Counted from the stretch's first letter, positions 50,429 to 60,414 are shown. The stretch is 64,000 nt of DNA from Hungatella sp. UBA3048 (GCA_002367105.1 DFCS01000009.1:61881-125880); one strand, 5' to 3'. Made by a program: numbers and translations. The notes: a model not told the origin generated them from the sequence alone.

Positions 50429-50500
50429 TGACCTATCCGAGAATCGAACTCGGGTTTCCGCCGTGAGAGGGCGGCGTCTTGACCGCTTGACCAATAGGCC
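50429..50500 (-). tRNA. tRNA-Glu (anticodon CTC)
   Basis: On the minus strand the acceptor arm GGCCTAT/ATAGGTC, D arm, anticodon arm CCGCC-CTCTCAC-GGCGG, and T arm with GGTTCGATTC all fold normally. The anticodon CTC reads GAG. CCA is not encoded; the discriminator base is A. Confidence 0.95.
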
Positions 50501-50648
50501 GTTTTATGTATGTCATCTCTGACAACTTCATTATGATACCATAGGAATTTCCGTTTGTCTACTCTTTTTTGTAAAATAAAAAATTTGTCAAAATCGGATT
50601 TTTTATGCTATACTTTTCTAAACCCAGAGAAAGCAGGGAGGAAGAGAT

Positions 50649-51719
50649 ATGGAGCTTAAAAAGCGGGAAGTGAAATACGATTACTTAAGGACTCTTGCGG
50701 TCTTTGCCATCATTATGGTTCATGCGGTTCCTGCGGAGACATTGAATTTCAAGCAGTGGCTGTTTTCCGCAGCTCTTTCGCCGGTGCTATTGGCATTTGT
50801 AGGGATTTATTTTATGCTTAGCGGTCTTTTCCTTTTAAAATCCGGAACAGAAGATATTCCGAGATTTTACTGGAGCCGGTTTCAGACAATTGTTCTTCCC
50901 TTTGTATGTTACAGCGGGATTTATTACTGGTATTTTGCTATTCATCTGGGAGTGGAGCCTCTTCGCTGGCAGGAACATCTGGCAGCTTTTGGAAAGGGAC
51001 TTTTTACAGGAACCATTCCCATGACGCCCCATCTGTGGTTTATGTATGTAATTATGGCGCTGTATCTTTGCGCGCCATTTTTAGCCCGTATGATGAAGGC
51101 CATGAGCGACAGGGATTTAAAACTTTTTCTGGTACTTATGGTGATTGTCCAGGGAATCTGCACCTATCTTCCGGCTTTGGGCCTGGAGGTGGGAGAGGGT
51201 TTTCAATATATGATATTTAAAGGCTGGCTCATCTATTTTGTCCTGGGATATGCATTAAAGCGCCTGTACGGCAGCAGCAGCTATCTTCCCTTTGCGTCAC
51301 TGGGGATCGCCGGCTTTTCCATCACCATGGTTCAAAAGTGTGTTACGCCATCCTTTACACCGGGGATTCACGACTTAGCCCCCACGATGATAGCAATGGC
51401 TGCAGCAATTTTTCTGTTTTTTGAACGTTTCGGGGATATCAAGTCACCTGTCCTTGCAAAAGCTGTGGGATTTATAAGCAGGTACAGCTATTCGATCTAT
51501 TTAATTCATTATCTTGTCCTGGGACAGGCGGCCAGAGGGCTGGTGGAAAAGACGTTCCTAAGACATTATTACGTGCCCAAAATCTTTTGCGAGACGATCC
51601 TTACGTTTCTGATCTCCCTGGCAGCTGCCTGTATCATTGACGGGACCGTAGGAAGGCTGTTTAAGAAAGCAGTGGGTACGGTTTTTGATAGTAGGAAAAA
51701 AGGTATGAGGAGAGATTAA
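50649..51719 (+). CDS. Membrane acyltransferase, acyltransferase 3 family
   Basis: The 356-residue protein has about ten membrane spans and the family signature at the start: YDYLRTLAVFAIIMVHAVPA, with the conserved Arg and His. Later parts are TPHLWFMYVIMALYLCAPFL and SRYSYSIYLIHYLVLG. It should transfer acetyl or similar groups to surface sugars. AGGGAGGAAGAG precedes ATG. It is followed after one base by the DUF6472 gene. Confidence 0.87.
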   Translation: MELKKREVKYDYLRTLAVFAIIMVHAVPAETLNFKQWLFSAALSPVLLAFVGIYFMLSGLFLLKSGTEDIPRFYWSRFQTIVLPFVCYSGIYYWYFAIHLGVEPLRWQEHLAAFGKGLFTGTIPMTPHLWFMYVIMALYLCAPFLARMMKAMSDRDLKLFLVLMVIVQGICTYLPALGLEVGEGFQYMIFKGWLIYFVLGYALKRLYGSSSYLPFASLGIAGFSITMVQKCVTPSFTPGIHDLAPTMIAMAAAIFLFFERFGDIKSPVLAKAVGFISRYSYSIYLIHYLVLGQAARGLVEKTFLRHYYVPKIFCETILTFLISLAAACIIDGTVGRLFKKAVGTVFDSRKKGMRRD

Positions 51720-51720
51720 A

Positions 51721-51903
51721 ATGGACCAGAAAACGGGCTGTGAATATTGTGTACATTATGATTATAATGAAGAATACGAATACTATGAGTGTGAGATCAA
51801 TCTGGATGAAGATGAGATGATACGGTTTCTAAGCAACTCTTCTGAGCGTTGTCCTCATTTTAAATTCGGGGATGAATATTCGGTTGTGAGGAAACAGATG
51901 TGA
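51721..51903 (+). CDS. DUF6472-type small acidic protein
   Basis: The 60-residue protein contains CEYCVHYDYNEEYEYYECEI, NLDEDEMIRF and CPHFKFGDEYSVVRKQ, with four cysteines suited to metal binding. I recall this as a conserved small clostridial family of unknown function. It is co-directional with the acyltransferase gene. Its last codons and stop lie inside a 14-bp tandem repeat. Confidence 0.8.
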   Translation: MDQKTGCEYCVHYDYNEEYEYYECEINLDEDEMIRFLSNSSERCPHFKFGDEYSVVRKQM

Positions 51904-51954
51904 GGAAACAGATGTGAGGAAACAGATGTGAGGAAACAGATGTAAGGAAACATG
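51886..51954 (+). repeat. Tandem repeat of a 14-bp unit at the end of the DUF6472 gene
   Basis: The unit GTGAGGAAACAGAT occurs four times without change (51886-51941) and then as a degenerate fifth copy. The unit length is not a multiple of three, and every copy contains TGA, so the gene stop falls inside it whatever the copy number. Confidence 0.95.
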
Positions 51955-51980
51955 TAAAAAGAACCCTTAAAAAGGGAGGA

Positions 51981-52007
51981 GCCGGTATCCCATGGAGGAA
52001 TACCGGC
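51981..52007 (-). terminator. Probable pncB terminator
   Basis: GCCGGTA and TACCGGC form a stem; on the minus strand TCCTCCCTTTTTAAGGG follows, a modest T run. Confidence 0.5.
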
Positions 52008-52152
52008 AATTATGAAAAAAATTTTTATCTCAAAGTATGTTGGCAACATCTTTTTCTGATGTTTTCAGTATATCGGTTAAATATGAAGAAAATTTGACCA
52101 GGCTGTAAAAAGATTATGACCAGACTGTGAACAATGGACAGGCCGGATCAGA

Positions 52153-53613
52153 TCAATCTCTGAAATGATAGCTTTCCAGCAGCTGATTCTTCATATGCCA
52201 GAGCTCATTGGATAAGTCTACATGAACCTCATGAGGATTTACCAGACGGCGGGATTCATCCCAAAGGGTATCCAGTTCCTTTTTGCAGTAGGACTGGATG
52301 TCCATAACGGCAGGAGTATCATAAATGCATTTCCCGTCTTTAAAAATCTGGACCAGAAGATCCCTGATTGTATAGCTGCTGGGAGCCAGGTGTGTTTTCT
52401 TCCATGTTTCAATGGGGTCGAAGAGGAGCAGGGAATGGTTTTCTTTAAAGTTTTCCCCTTCCAGGCAGATTAAGTCCGCAATAATCTTACCGGTCTCCCG
52501 GCTGTAAATACGCTTGATGGCCTTATTCCCCGGATTGGTGATCTTTTCCGCATTTTCGGAAAGCTTGATCTTGGGGATAAACTGGCCGGTCTTTTTATCC
52601 ATAATCGCCGCCAGCTTGTACACGCCGCCAAAGGAAGGACTGTCCTTGGAGGTGATCAAATTGGTTCCGACACCCCAGGAGTTTATGGTAGCTCCCTGGA
52701 TCTTTAAACTGTTGATCAGAGTCTCATCAAGGTCATTGGAGGCGGAGATCACTGCGTCTGTAAATCCTGCCTCATCAAGCATCTTCTTCGCCTTTTTGGA
52801 AAGGTATGCCAAGTCTCCGCTGTCTAAACGTATTCCATAGGTGGTAAGAGGAATTCCGGCTTCCCGCATTTCCTTAAATACCATAATGGCATTGGGAACA
52901 CCGGATTTTAACGTATCATAGGTGTCCACCAGTAGAATACATGCAGTGGGATAAAGCTTTGCATAGTTGCGGAATGCGGTCAGTTCATCAGGAAAGCTCA
53001 TGATCCAGCTGTGGGCATGGGTCCCTCTTACCGGAACGTGGAACATTTTTCCTGCAAGTACATTAGAGGTCCCGATGCAGCCTGCGATCATGGCAGCCCT
53101 TGCACCGTAAATTCCGGCATCAGGTCCCTGAGCGCGGCGCAGTCCGAATTCCATAACCCCGTCTCCGGCGGCAGCGAATACGACGCGGGCCGCTTTTGTA
53201 GCAATTAAGCTCTGGTGGTTAATGATGTTAAGCAAAGCGGTTTCAATCAGCTGTGCCTCCATAATGGGAGCAATGACTTTCACTAAGGGTTCACGAGGGA
53301 ATATGACAGTGCCCTCTGGAATGGCGTAGATGTCGCCTGAAAATTTAAAATGATGGAGATATTCCAGAAAATCTTCTTCAAACAGTCCGGTGGATTTAAG
53401 ATAATCCACATCCTCCTGGTCGAAATGAAGTTCGTTTACGTATTCAATGACCTGTTCCAAGCCTGCGCAGATCGCGTACCCGTTGCCTCCCGGATTACTG
53501 CGGTAGAATACATCGAATATGACGGTCTCGTTGGCATCTTTCTCTTTAAAATATCCCTGCATCATGGTCAATTCATAAAGGTCTGTTAATAAAGTTAAAT
53601 TGCGCTGGCTCAT
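52153..53613 (-). CDS. pncB: Nicotinate phosphoribosyltransferase
   Basis: The 486-residue enzyme joins nicotinate and PRPP in NAD salvage. It has NLTLLTDLYELTMMQGYF, MEFGLRRAQGPDAGIYGARA, the catalytic-histidine motif VRGTHAHSWIMSF, TYGIRLDSGDLAYLSKKAKK and GVGTNLITSKDSPSFGGVYK. ATG 53613 follows AAGGAG with 7 nt spacing; the frame to 53637 is unnecessary. It is monocistronic and divergent from the RNA gene region. Confidence 0.95.
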   Translation of the reverse strand: MSQRNLTLLTDLYELTMMQGYFKEKDANETVIFDVFYRSNPGGNGYAICAGLEQVIEYVNELHFDQEDVDYLKSTGLFEEDFLEYLHHFKFSGDIYAIPEGTVIFPREPLVKVIAPIMEAQLIETALLNIINHQSLIATKAARVVFAAAGDGVMEFGLRRAQGPDAGIYGARAAMIAGCIGTSNVLAGKMFHVPVRGTHAHSWIMSFPDELTAFRNYAKLYPTACILLVDTYDTLKSGVPNAIMVFKEMREAGIPLTTYGIRLDSGDLAYLSKKAKKMLDEAGFTDAVISASNDLDETLINSLKIQGATINSWGVGTNLITSKDSPSFGGVYKLAAIMDKKTGQFIPKIKLSENAEKITNPGNKAIKRIYSRETGKIIADLICLEGENFKENHSLLLFDPIETWKKTHLAPSSYTIRDLLVQIFKDGKCIYDTPAVMDIQSYCKKELDTLWDESRRLVNPHEVHVDLSNELWHMKNQLLESYHFRD

Positions 53614-53819
53614 AGCTGTTCTCCTTTTTTTTTCCATTTACTAAACCTTTTCGCACATTATACCATAAGTTTACAAAAAAACAATGGAATTGACAAAAAA
53701 TTAACAATGAAATTAACACTGCAAATATCACACAAGTATTCGTAAATGATTAAATAATCTAAATAAAACAATACAATTTGAAAATTAATAAATAACTTAT
53801 TATTTTTGTAAAAAAAGTC

Positions 53820-53848
53820 TTGCAAAATACAGAGAGATAGGATATAAT
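53820..53848 (+). promoter_or_regulatory. Sigma-A promoter of the candidate ncRNA
   Basis: TTGCAA (53820-53825) and a perfect TATAAT (53843-53848) are 17 nt apart. The next feature is non-coding. Confidence 0.75.
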
Positions 53849-53854
53849 AAAGCC

Positions 53855-54350
53855 ATAAACAAAAGAAAATAATTTCAAATCCGACGTTCTAATTTATTTC
53901 GGAGAATGGCAGAGAAAAGGAGGTTGATTCCGCCGAAAACATAAGTAACGTCTGAATCAGCAAAATGGCTGGTTCGGGCAAAAAGCAAAACCGTTAAACC
54001 TTAGCAGAGAACCGTGGCTGAAGCCGGAATGAAAGTCTACCAATCTCTTTATATGCCTATAGTTGGTTATAACTGCAGAGAAATATTCATCCGATGGGTA
54101 ATTTTGATTCGTCCCGATTGAATTTTTATTCGGTAGCTGGATAACAATATAGAAGAATGAAAATAGCAATGCCGAACATTTAGATTGTAGATGGTTTTAA
54201 GCGAAAGGTACGGGAAAAAATTCATATAGAGCATCCAGAGAACGCAGTACAAAAAACAAAACGTGAGAGGTATTTAGGAACCAATGGATGAAAGCATGTA
54301 GAACGGGTATCGAATTTCATGAAAATGAGTCGGTACCCGTTCCCCTTTGT
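53855..54350 (+). ncRNA. Candidate ~490-nt structured non-coding RNA between pncB and ileS
   Basis: A sigma-A promoter and a strong terminator hairpin (GAACGGGTA / TACCCGTTC, 54301-54342) bracket a region with no plausible gene. It has local stems such as TGATTC/GAATCA near 53925-53958 and GGTTC/GAACC near 53972-54013, separated by purine-rich unpaired-looking stretches (GAAAACATAAGTAACGTC, GCAAAAAGCAAAACCG). It does not match tmRNA, RNase P RNA or SRP RNA. A raiA-motif-like RNA is one guess. It is separate from the ileS T-box, which has its own promoter. Confidence 0.5.
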
Positions 54351-54384
54351 ACTTTCCGGACGCCGGCTGAAAAACAAAATAGCC

Positions 54385-54413
54385 TTGACATTTCTTTTCT
54401 TAATCCCTATAAT
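54385..54413 (+). promoter_or_regulatory. Sigma-A promoter of the ileS T-box transcript
   Basis: TTGACA (54385-54390) and TATAAT (54408-54413) are both consensus with 17 nt spacing. Confidence 0.9.
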
Positions 54414-54464
54414 TAAAAAATACAGTTATAATAGTATAACTACATCATAATAGGAAGAAAAACT

Positions 54465-54697
54465 TTGATGGAGACAGTAGGACCATGGGAAATCCAAAGA
54501 GAGCCGGGGAGGGTGGAAGCCTGGCGAAAGTAGCATGGGTTCGAATATCACTCCGGAGTTTCCGGCTGAAGGCATTGGCGGTAGGTCAGGACGTATTTTC
54601 TGCGTTAAGGGAAAGCATATGCTGGTATGCGGTAATAGGTGGTACAACGGAGATATAGTGAGGCTTTCGTCCTGATTACGGGATGGGAGCTTTTTTT
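54465..54697 (+). promoter_or_regulatory. T-box riboswitch, isoleucine specific
   Basis: The leader starts with GATGGAGACAGTAGG, and has a specifier loop in GGGTTCGAATATCACTCC where ATC (54547-54549) is an isoleucine codon. The T-box core AGGTGGTACAACGG (54637-54650) provides TGGT to pair with the tRNA end. The terminator GCTTTCGTCC / GGGATGGGAGC with T7 (54664-54697) competes with the antiterminator. Uncharged tRNA-Ile should permit ileS transcription. Confidence 0.92.
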
Positions 54698-54725
54698 ATA
54701 TATAGAGAAATGGAGGTCGCTAAAG

Positions 54726-57700
54726 ATGTACAAGAAAGTCCCTACAGACTTGAATTTTGTAGCAAGAGAAAAAGAGGTAGAAAAATTCTGGGAAGACCAT
54801 GATATTTTCAGAAAGAGCATGGAAAACCGTAAGGGAGGGGAGACATATCCGTTCTATGACGGTCCCCCTACTGCCAATGGAAAACCCCACATCGGGCACG
54901 TATTGACCAGAGTTATCAAAGATATGATTCCAAGATACCGGACGATGAAAGGGTATGACGTTCCCCGTAAGGCCGGCTGGGATACCCACGGACTGCCGGT
55001 TGAGCTGGAAGTGGAAAAGATGCTGGGCCTTGACGGTAAGGAACAGATCGAGGAGTATGGCCTGGAGCCATTTATCAAGTATTGCAAGGAAAGCGTTTGG
55101 AAATACAAGGGCATGTGGGAGGATTTCTCAAAGACCGTAGGCTTCTGGGCCGATATGGATGACCCTTATGTAACGTATGAGAATAATTTTATTGAATCTG
55201 AGTGGTGGGCATTAAAGAAAATCTGGGAAAAGGGTCTTTTGTATAAAGGATTTAAGATCGTTCCCTACTGCCCCCGGTGCGGAACTCCCTTATCCAGCCA
55301 TGAGGTAGCTCAGGGCTATAAGGATGTAAAGGAACGCTCTGCCATCGTCCGGTTTAAGGTAAAGGGAGAAGAAGCCTATATTCTGGCATGGACCACAACT
55401 CCGTGGACCCTTCCTTCCAACGTAGGCTTATGTGTAAATCCAGAAGAGACCTATGTTAAGGTGCAGTCAGGAGACTATACCTATTATATGGCAGAGGCTC
55501 TGTGTGAAAAGGTTCTGGGAGAGGAATTCACGGTTTTAGAGAAGTACACCGGAAAGGACTTGGAATATAAAGAATACGAGCCTTTATTTGACTTCGTAAC
55601 CCCAAATAAAAAAGCATTTTTTGTAACCTGTGACACTTACGTTACCCTTACTGATGGTACCGGTGTCGTTCATATCGCTCCTGCCTTTGGTGAGGATGAC
55701 TCCAAGGTGGGAAGAAAATATGACCTTCCTTTTGTACAGCTGGTCAATGCGGCAGGTGAGATGACAGAGGAAACCAAATGGGCAGGCATCTTCTGTAAGA
55801 AGGCGGATCCTATGATATTAAAGGACTTGGAAGAAAGAGGTCTTTTATTCTCCGCGCCTGTATTCGAACACAGCTATCCTCATTGCTGGAGATGTGACAC
55901 CCCGTTAATCTACTATGCAAGAGAATCCTGGTTCATTAAGATGACAGATGTAAAGGAAGACTTGATCCGCAATAACAATACGATCAACTGGATTCCGGAG
56001 AGCATCGGAAAAGGACGTTTTGGCGACTGGCTGGAAAATGTCCAGGACTGGGGAATCAGCAGAAACCGTTACTGGGGAACTCCTCTTAACGTTTGGGAAT
56101 GTGAGTGCGGGCATCAGCATTCCATCGGAAGCATTGAAGAATTAAAATCCATGTCCCCTAATTGTCCGGAAGACATTGAACTTCACCGTCCTTACATTGA
56201 CGCAGTGACCATTACCTGTCCGGAGTGCGGAAAGCAGATGAAGAGAGTACCGGAAGTAATCGACTGCTGGTTTGACTCCGGTTCCATGCCCTTTGCACAG
56301 CATCATTATCCTTTTGAAAATCAAGATCTGTTTGAGAAACAGTTCCCGGCTGACTTTATTTCTGAGGCCGTGGATCAGACAAGAGGCTGGTTCTACTCCC
56401 TCCTTGCCATCTCCACTTTGATTTTCAACAAGGCGCCATATAAAAATGTAATCGTTCTGGGGCATGTCCAGGATGAGAACGGGCAGAAGATGAGCAAATC
56501 CAAGGGAAATGCGGTAGACCCATTTGATGCTCTGGATACTTACGGAGCAGACGCCATCCGCTGGTATTTCTATGTGAACAGCGCACCGTGGCTGCCGAAC
56601 CGTTTCCACGGAAAAGCGGTTATGGAAGGACAGCGTAAATTTATGGGTACCCTGTGGAATACCTATGCATTCTTTGTGCTTTATGCGAATATTGATGAAT
56701 TTGACCCCACAAAATACAGTCTGGAATACGAAAAGCTTCCCGTCATGGATAAATGGCTTCTCTCCAAGCTGAACACGCTGGTGGAAGATGTGGATGCATT
56801 CCTTACCGGCTATCAGATTCCGGAAGCAGCAAGAGCACTTCAGGATTTTGTTGACGATATGAGTAACTGGTATGTACGCCGAAGCAGGGAACGCTTCTGG
56901 GCCAAGGGAATGGAGCAGGATAAGATCAATGCTTATATGACTCTTTACACAGCCCTTGTCACCGTAAGCAAGGCGGCGGCTCCGCTTATTCCGTTCATGA
57001 CCGAAGAGATCTATCAGAACATGGTTTGCAGCGTGGATAAGTCTGCACCGGAGAGCATCCATTTGTGCGATTATCCTGTGGCCAATAAAACCTATATCGA
57101 TAAGCAGCTGGAAACTGACATGGATGAAGTATTAAAAATCGTAGTCATGGGCCGGGCTGCCAGAAATACTGCCAATTTAAAGAACCGCCAGCCGATTGGC
57201 CAGATGTTCGTAAAAGCACCTCATGCCCTTCCTGTATTTTACCAGGAGATCATTGAGGAAGAGCTGAACGTAAAAAAAGTGGCGTTTACTGATGATGTAA
57301 GGGATTTCACATCCTACAGCTTTAAACCCCAGTTAAAGACCGTTGGACCGAAATACGGCAAGCAGCTTGGAGCCATTAAAAAGGCCCTTTTAGAGGTCAA
57401 TGGCAATGAGGCTATGGATACCCTGAATGAAACAGGCGCTCTCACCTTTACTTTTGACGGAACAGAAGTTGTGCTCACTAAGGAAGACCTTCTTATTGAC
57501 ACCGCTCAGACAGATGGATACGTATCCGAAGGTGATAACACCATCACCGTTGTACTGGATACCAATTTAACACCTGAGCTTTTGGCGGAAGGATTTGTGC
57601 GTGAGCTGATCAGCAAGATCCAGACCATGCGTAAGGAAGCCGGATTTGAGGTGATGGATCACATTCTGTTATACAGTAAGGGCAATGAAAAAATTGCCGG

Positions 57701-57839
57701 TATATTAAAAGACCACGAGGAAGAAGTAAAGAGCGAAGTGCTTGCAAACAACATCATCCTTGAAACGCCGGCCGGTTATGTGAAAGAATGGAACATTAAC
57801 GGTGAAAATGTAACCCTGGGTGTAGAAAAGGTTCAGTAA
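54726..57839 (+). CDS. ileS: Isoleucyl-tRNA synthetase
   Basis: The 1037-residue class I synthetase has the HIGH motif in GKPHIGHVLTRV and the KMSKS motif in GQKMSKSKGNAVDP. The editing domain contains WTTTPWTLPSNVGLC. Length fits the eukaryote-like IleS subgroup (IleS2 type), which tends to be mupirocin resistant. ATG 54726 follows GGAGG at 54712; the longer frame to 54639 would run back into the T-box. The T-box controls expression. Confidence 0.97.
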   Translation: MYKKVPTDLNFVAREKEVEKFWEDHDIFRKSMENRKGGETYPFYDGPPTANGKPHIGHVLTRVIKDMIPRYRTMKGYDVPRKAGWDTHGLPVELEVEKMLGLDGKEQIEEYGLEPFIKYCKESVWKYKGMWEDFSKTVGFWADMDDPYVTYENNFIESEWWALKKIWEKGLLYKGFKIVPYCPRCGTPLSSHEVAQGYKDVKERSAIVRFKVKGEEAYILAWTTTPWTLPSNVGLCVNPEETYVKVQSGDYTYYMAEALCEKVLGEEFTVLEKYTGKDLEYKEYEPLFDFVTPNKKAFFVTCDTYVTLTDGTGVVHIAPAFGEDDSKVGRKYDLPFVQLVNAAGEMTEETKWAGIFCKKADPMILKDLEERGLLFSAPVFEHSYPHCWRCDTPLIYYARESWFIKMTDVKEDLIRNNNTINWIPESIGKGRFGDWLENVQDWGISRNRYWGTPLNVWECECGHQHSIGSIEELKSMSPNCPEDIELHRPYIDAVTITCPECGKQMKRVPEVIDCWFDSGSMPFAQHHYPFENQDLFEKQFPADFISEAVDQTRGWFYSLLAISTLIFNKAPYKNVIVLGHVQDENGQKMSKSKGNAVDPFDALDTYGADAIRWYFYVNSAPWLPNRFHGKAVMEGQRKFMGTLWNTYAFFVLYANIDEFDPTKYSLEYEKLPVMDKWLLSKLNTLVEDVDAFLTGYQIPEAARALQDFVDDMSNWYVRRSRERFWAKGMEQDKINAYMTLYTALVTVSKAAAPLIPFMTEEIYQNMVCSVDKSAPESIHLCDYPVANKTYIDKQLETDMDEVLKIVVMGRAARNTANLKNRQPIGQMFVKAPHALPVFYQEIIEEELNVKKVAFTDDVRDFTSYSFKPQLKTVGPKYGKQLGAIKKALLEVNGNEAMDTLNETGALTFTFDGTEVVLTKEDLLIDTAQTDGYVSEGDNTITVVLDTNLTPELLAEGFVRELISKIQTMRKEAGFEVMDHILLYSKGNEKIAGILKDHEEEVKSEVLANNIILETPAGYVKEWNINGENVTLGVEKVQ

Positions 57840-57860
57840 ACGGTTAGGAGGCCTTGTAGA

Positions 57861-60323
57861 ATGAGTATGGGATTTGATAAGGAGATCTTTAAGAAAAGTG
57901 TTCTGTTTAACATGAAGAATGTATTCCGCAAGACGGTTGATGAGGCTACTCCGGAGCAGATGTACCAGGCAGTGGCCTATGCAGTAAAAGATGTTATCAT
58001 AGATGAATGGATCGCAACCCATAAGGCATATGAAGATCAGGATGTTAAAACCCTGTATTATCTGTCAATGGAATTCCTTATGGGCCGCGCCCTGGGCAAT
58101 AACATCATAAGCATTATGGCTCAGCCGGAAGTAAAGGAAGTTCTTGAAGAACTGGGCTTTGATTTAAACACCATTGAGGATCAGGAGCCGGATCCGGCTC
58201 TTGGAAACGGGGGGCTGGGCCGTCTTGCGGCCTGCTTCCTGGATTCCCTGGCAACTCTGGGGTATCCGGCTTATGGCTGCGGCATCAGATACCGGTACGG
58301 CATGTTCAAACAGAAAATAGAAGGCGGATTTCAGATAGAAGTTCCTGACGACTGGCTGAAAAACGGTTATCCATTTGAACTGCGCCGCGCCGAATATGCC
58401 ACAGAGGTAAAGTTCGGAGGCTATGTAAATACCATAAGGGAAAACGGAAGGGAACGTTTTATCCAGGAGGGATATCAGTCTGTCCTGGCAGTTCCCTATG
58501 ATATGCCCATCGTAGGATATGGAAACAATGTGGTGAACACCTTAAGGATCTGGGATGCCCAGGCCATCAATACCTTCAGTCTGGATTCCTTTGACAGGGG
58601 GGACTACCAGAAGGCAGTGGAACAGGAAAACCTGGCGAAAACCATCGTAGAGGTCCTTTATCCCAACGACAACCATTATGCAGGAAAAGAACTCCGTTTG
58701 AAACAGCAGTACTTCTTTATTTCCGCCAGTGTACAGAGAGCGGTTATGAAGTACATGGAAAAGCATGAAGATGTACATAGGTTCTTTGAAAAGACGGTTT
58801 TCCAGCTGAATGATACCCATCCCACCGTGGCAGTTCCTGAGCTTATGAGAATCCTTCTTGATGATTACAGCTTAAGCTGGGATGAAGCATGGGAGATCAC
58901 GACAAAGACCTGCGCCTATACCAACCATACCATTATGTCGGAAGCTCTGGAAAAATGGCCCATTGAGCTGTTTTCCAGACTGCTTCCAAGAATCTATCAG
59001 ATCGTAGAAGAAATAAACCGGAGATTTCAGCAGAAAATCATGGAGATGTATCCGGGCAACCAGGAAAAGCTTCGGAAAATGTCCATCATTTATGACGGTC
59101 AGGTCCGCATGGCCAATCTGGCCATCGTAGGAGGCTTCTCGGTAAACGGTGTTGCCAGACTCCATACAGAAATTTTAAAGAACCAGGAGCTAAAAGACTT
59201 CTATCAGATGATGCCGGAGAAATTTAACAACAAGACAAACGGCATCACCCAGAGGCGGTTCCTTCTGCATGGAAATCCCCTTTTGGCCGAATGGGTAACG
59301 AGAAAGGTCGGAAACGACTGGATCACCAATCTGCCTCATATACACCGTCTGGCAATCTATGCCGATGACCCCAGGTGCAGGCAGGAGTTTATGGACATTA
59401 AATACCAGAACAAGGTGCGCCTGGCAAAATATATAAAAGAGCATAACGGCATTGATGTGGATCCCAGATCAATATTTGATGTGCAGGTAAAGCGTCTTCA
59501 CGAATATAAGCGGCAGCTTATGAACATCCTGCATGTAATGTATTTGTACAATCAGATAAAGGATAACCCCAATCTTGATATGGTTCCCAGAACCTTTTTG
59601 TTCGGCGCAAAGGCTGCGGCAGGCTATGAGCGCGCAAAGCTGACCATTAAGCTGATCAACGCGGTGGCTGATGTGATTAACAACGACAGAAGCATCGGCG
59701 GTAAGCTTAAGGTAGTTTTCATTGAAGACTATAAAGTTTCCAATGCGGAAATCATCTTTGCTGCGGCAGATGTGAGCGAGCAGATATCCACGGCAAGCAA
59801 GGAGGCCTCCGGTACCGGAAATATGAAATTCATGTTAAACGGCGCCCTGACCCTTGGAACCATGGATGGAGCCAATGTGGAGATTGTAGAGGAAGTGGGA
59901 GCGGAGAATGCCTTTATCTTCGGTTTGTCCTCCGACGAGGTGATCCGCTATGAGAACGAGGGCGGATATAATCCCATGGAGATTTTCAACAACAACTACG
60001 AGATCCGCAGAGTTCTGATGCAGCTGATCAACGGCTATTATTCTCCACAGAACCCGGAACTGTTCCGCGATATTTATAATTCCTTATTAAATACCCAGAG
60101 CAGTGACCATGCGGACACGTACTTTATTTTAAAGGATCTCCCATCCTATGCAGAAGCCCAGCGCCGGATCGATCAGGCGTACCGGGATGAAGAGTGGTGG
60201 GCGAAGGCTGCCATATTAAATGTTGCAAGCAGCGGCAAGTTTACCTCAGACCGAACCATAGAAGAGTATGTAAAGGATATTTGGCACTTAGAGAAGGTAA
60301 AGGTAGAGCTGGAAGAAGGATAA
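57861..60323 (+). CDS. glgP: Glycogen/starch phosphorylase
   Basis: The 820-residue PLP enzyme releases glucose-1-phosphate from alpha-1,4-glucans. Motifs: YYLSMEFLMGRALGNNI, EPDPALGNGGLGRLAACFLD, FQLNDTHPTVAVPELMRILL, VQVKRLHEYKRQLMNILH, and the PLP lysine region STASKEASGTGNMKFMLNGA. AGGAGG precedes ATG 57861. It lies 21 nt after ileS and may be partly read from it. A terminator follows. Confidence 0.96.
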   Translation: MSMGFDKEIFKKSVLFNMKNVFRKTVDEATPEQMYQAVAYAVKDVIIDEWIATHKAYEDQDVKTLYYLSMEFLMGRALGNNIISIMAQPEVKEVLEELGFDLNTIEDQEPDPALGNGGLGRLAACFLDSLATLGYPAYGCGIRYRYGMFKQKIEGGFQIEVPDDWLKNGYPFELRRAEYATEVKFGGYVNTIRENGRERFIQEGYQSVLAVPYDMPIVGYGNNVVNTLRIWDAQAINTFSLDSFDRGDYQKAVEQENLAKTIVEVLYPNDNHYAGKELRLKQQYFFISASVQRAVMKYMEKHEDVHRFFEKTVFQLNDTHPTVAVPELMRILLDDYSLSWDEAWEITTKTCAYTNHTIMSEALEKWPIELFSRLLPRIYQIVEEINRRFQQKIMEMYPGNQEKLRKMSIIYDGQVRMANLAIVGGFSVNGVARLHTEILKNQELKDFYQMMPEKFNNKTNGITQRRFLLHGNPLLAEWVTRKVGNDWITNLPHIHRLAIYADDPRCRQEFMDIKYQNKVRLAKYIKEHNGIDVDPRSIFDVQVKRLHEYKRQLMNILHVMYLYNQIKDNPNLDMVPRTFLFGAKAAAGYERAKLTIKLINAVADVINNDRSIGGKLKVVFIEDYKVSNAEIIFAAADVSEQISTASKEASGTGNMKFMLNGALTLGTMDGANVEIVEEVGAENAFIFGLSSDEVIRYENEGGYNPMEIFNNNYEIRRVLMQLINGYYSPQNPELFRDIYNSLLNTQSSDHADTYFILKDLPSYAEAQRRIDQAYRDEEWWAKAAILNVASSGKFTSDRTIEEYVKDIWHLEKVKVELEEG

Positions 60324-60330
60324 GATTGTA

Positions 60331-60365
60331 AAAACGTTCCGGAAGTGATTCCGGGGCGTTTTTTT
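60331..60365 (+). terminator. Intrinsic terminator of glgP
   Basis: AAAACGTTCCGGAA pairs with TTCCGGGGCGTTTT around GTGA, followed by more T residues. Confidence 0.88.
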
Positions 60366-60414
60366 GCATATATTGAACAAGGGGACAGGAAGATGGAAAG
60401 GTTGGTGATTCGGA

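Noticed and set aside
51886..51954. CRISPR-like repeats
   Set aside because: The 14-bp units are contiguous with no spacers, so it is a simple tandem repeat.
53855..54350. tmRNA or RNase P RNA
   Set aside because: No tag-peptide frame, no tRNA-like ends, and none of the conserved RNase P blocks are visible.
56142..57062. 306-codon minus-strand frame inside ileS
   Set aside because: It is antisense to the IleS catalytic and anticodon-binding regions and shows no family features.
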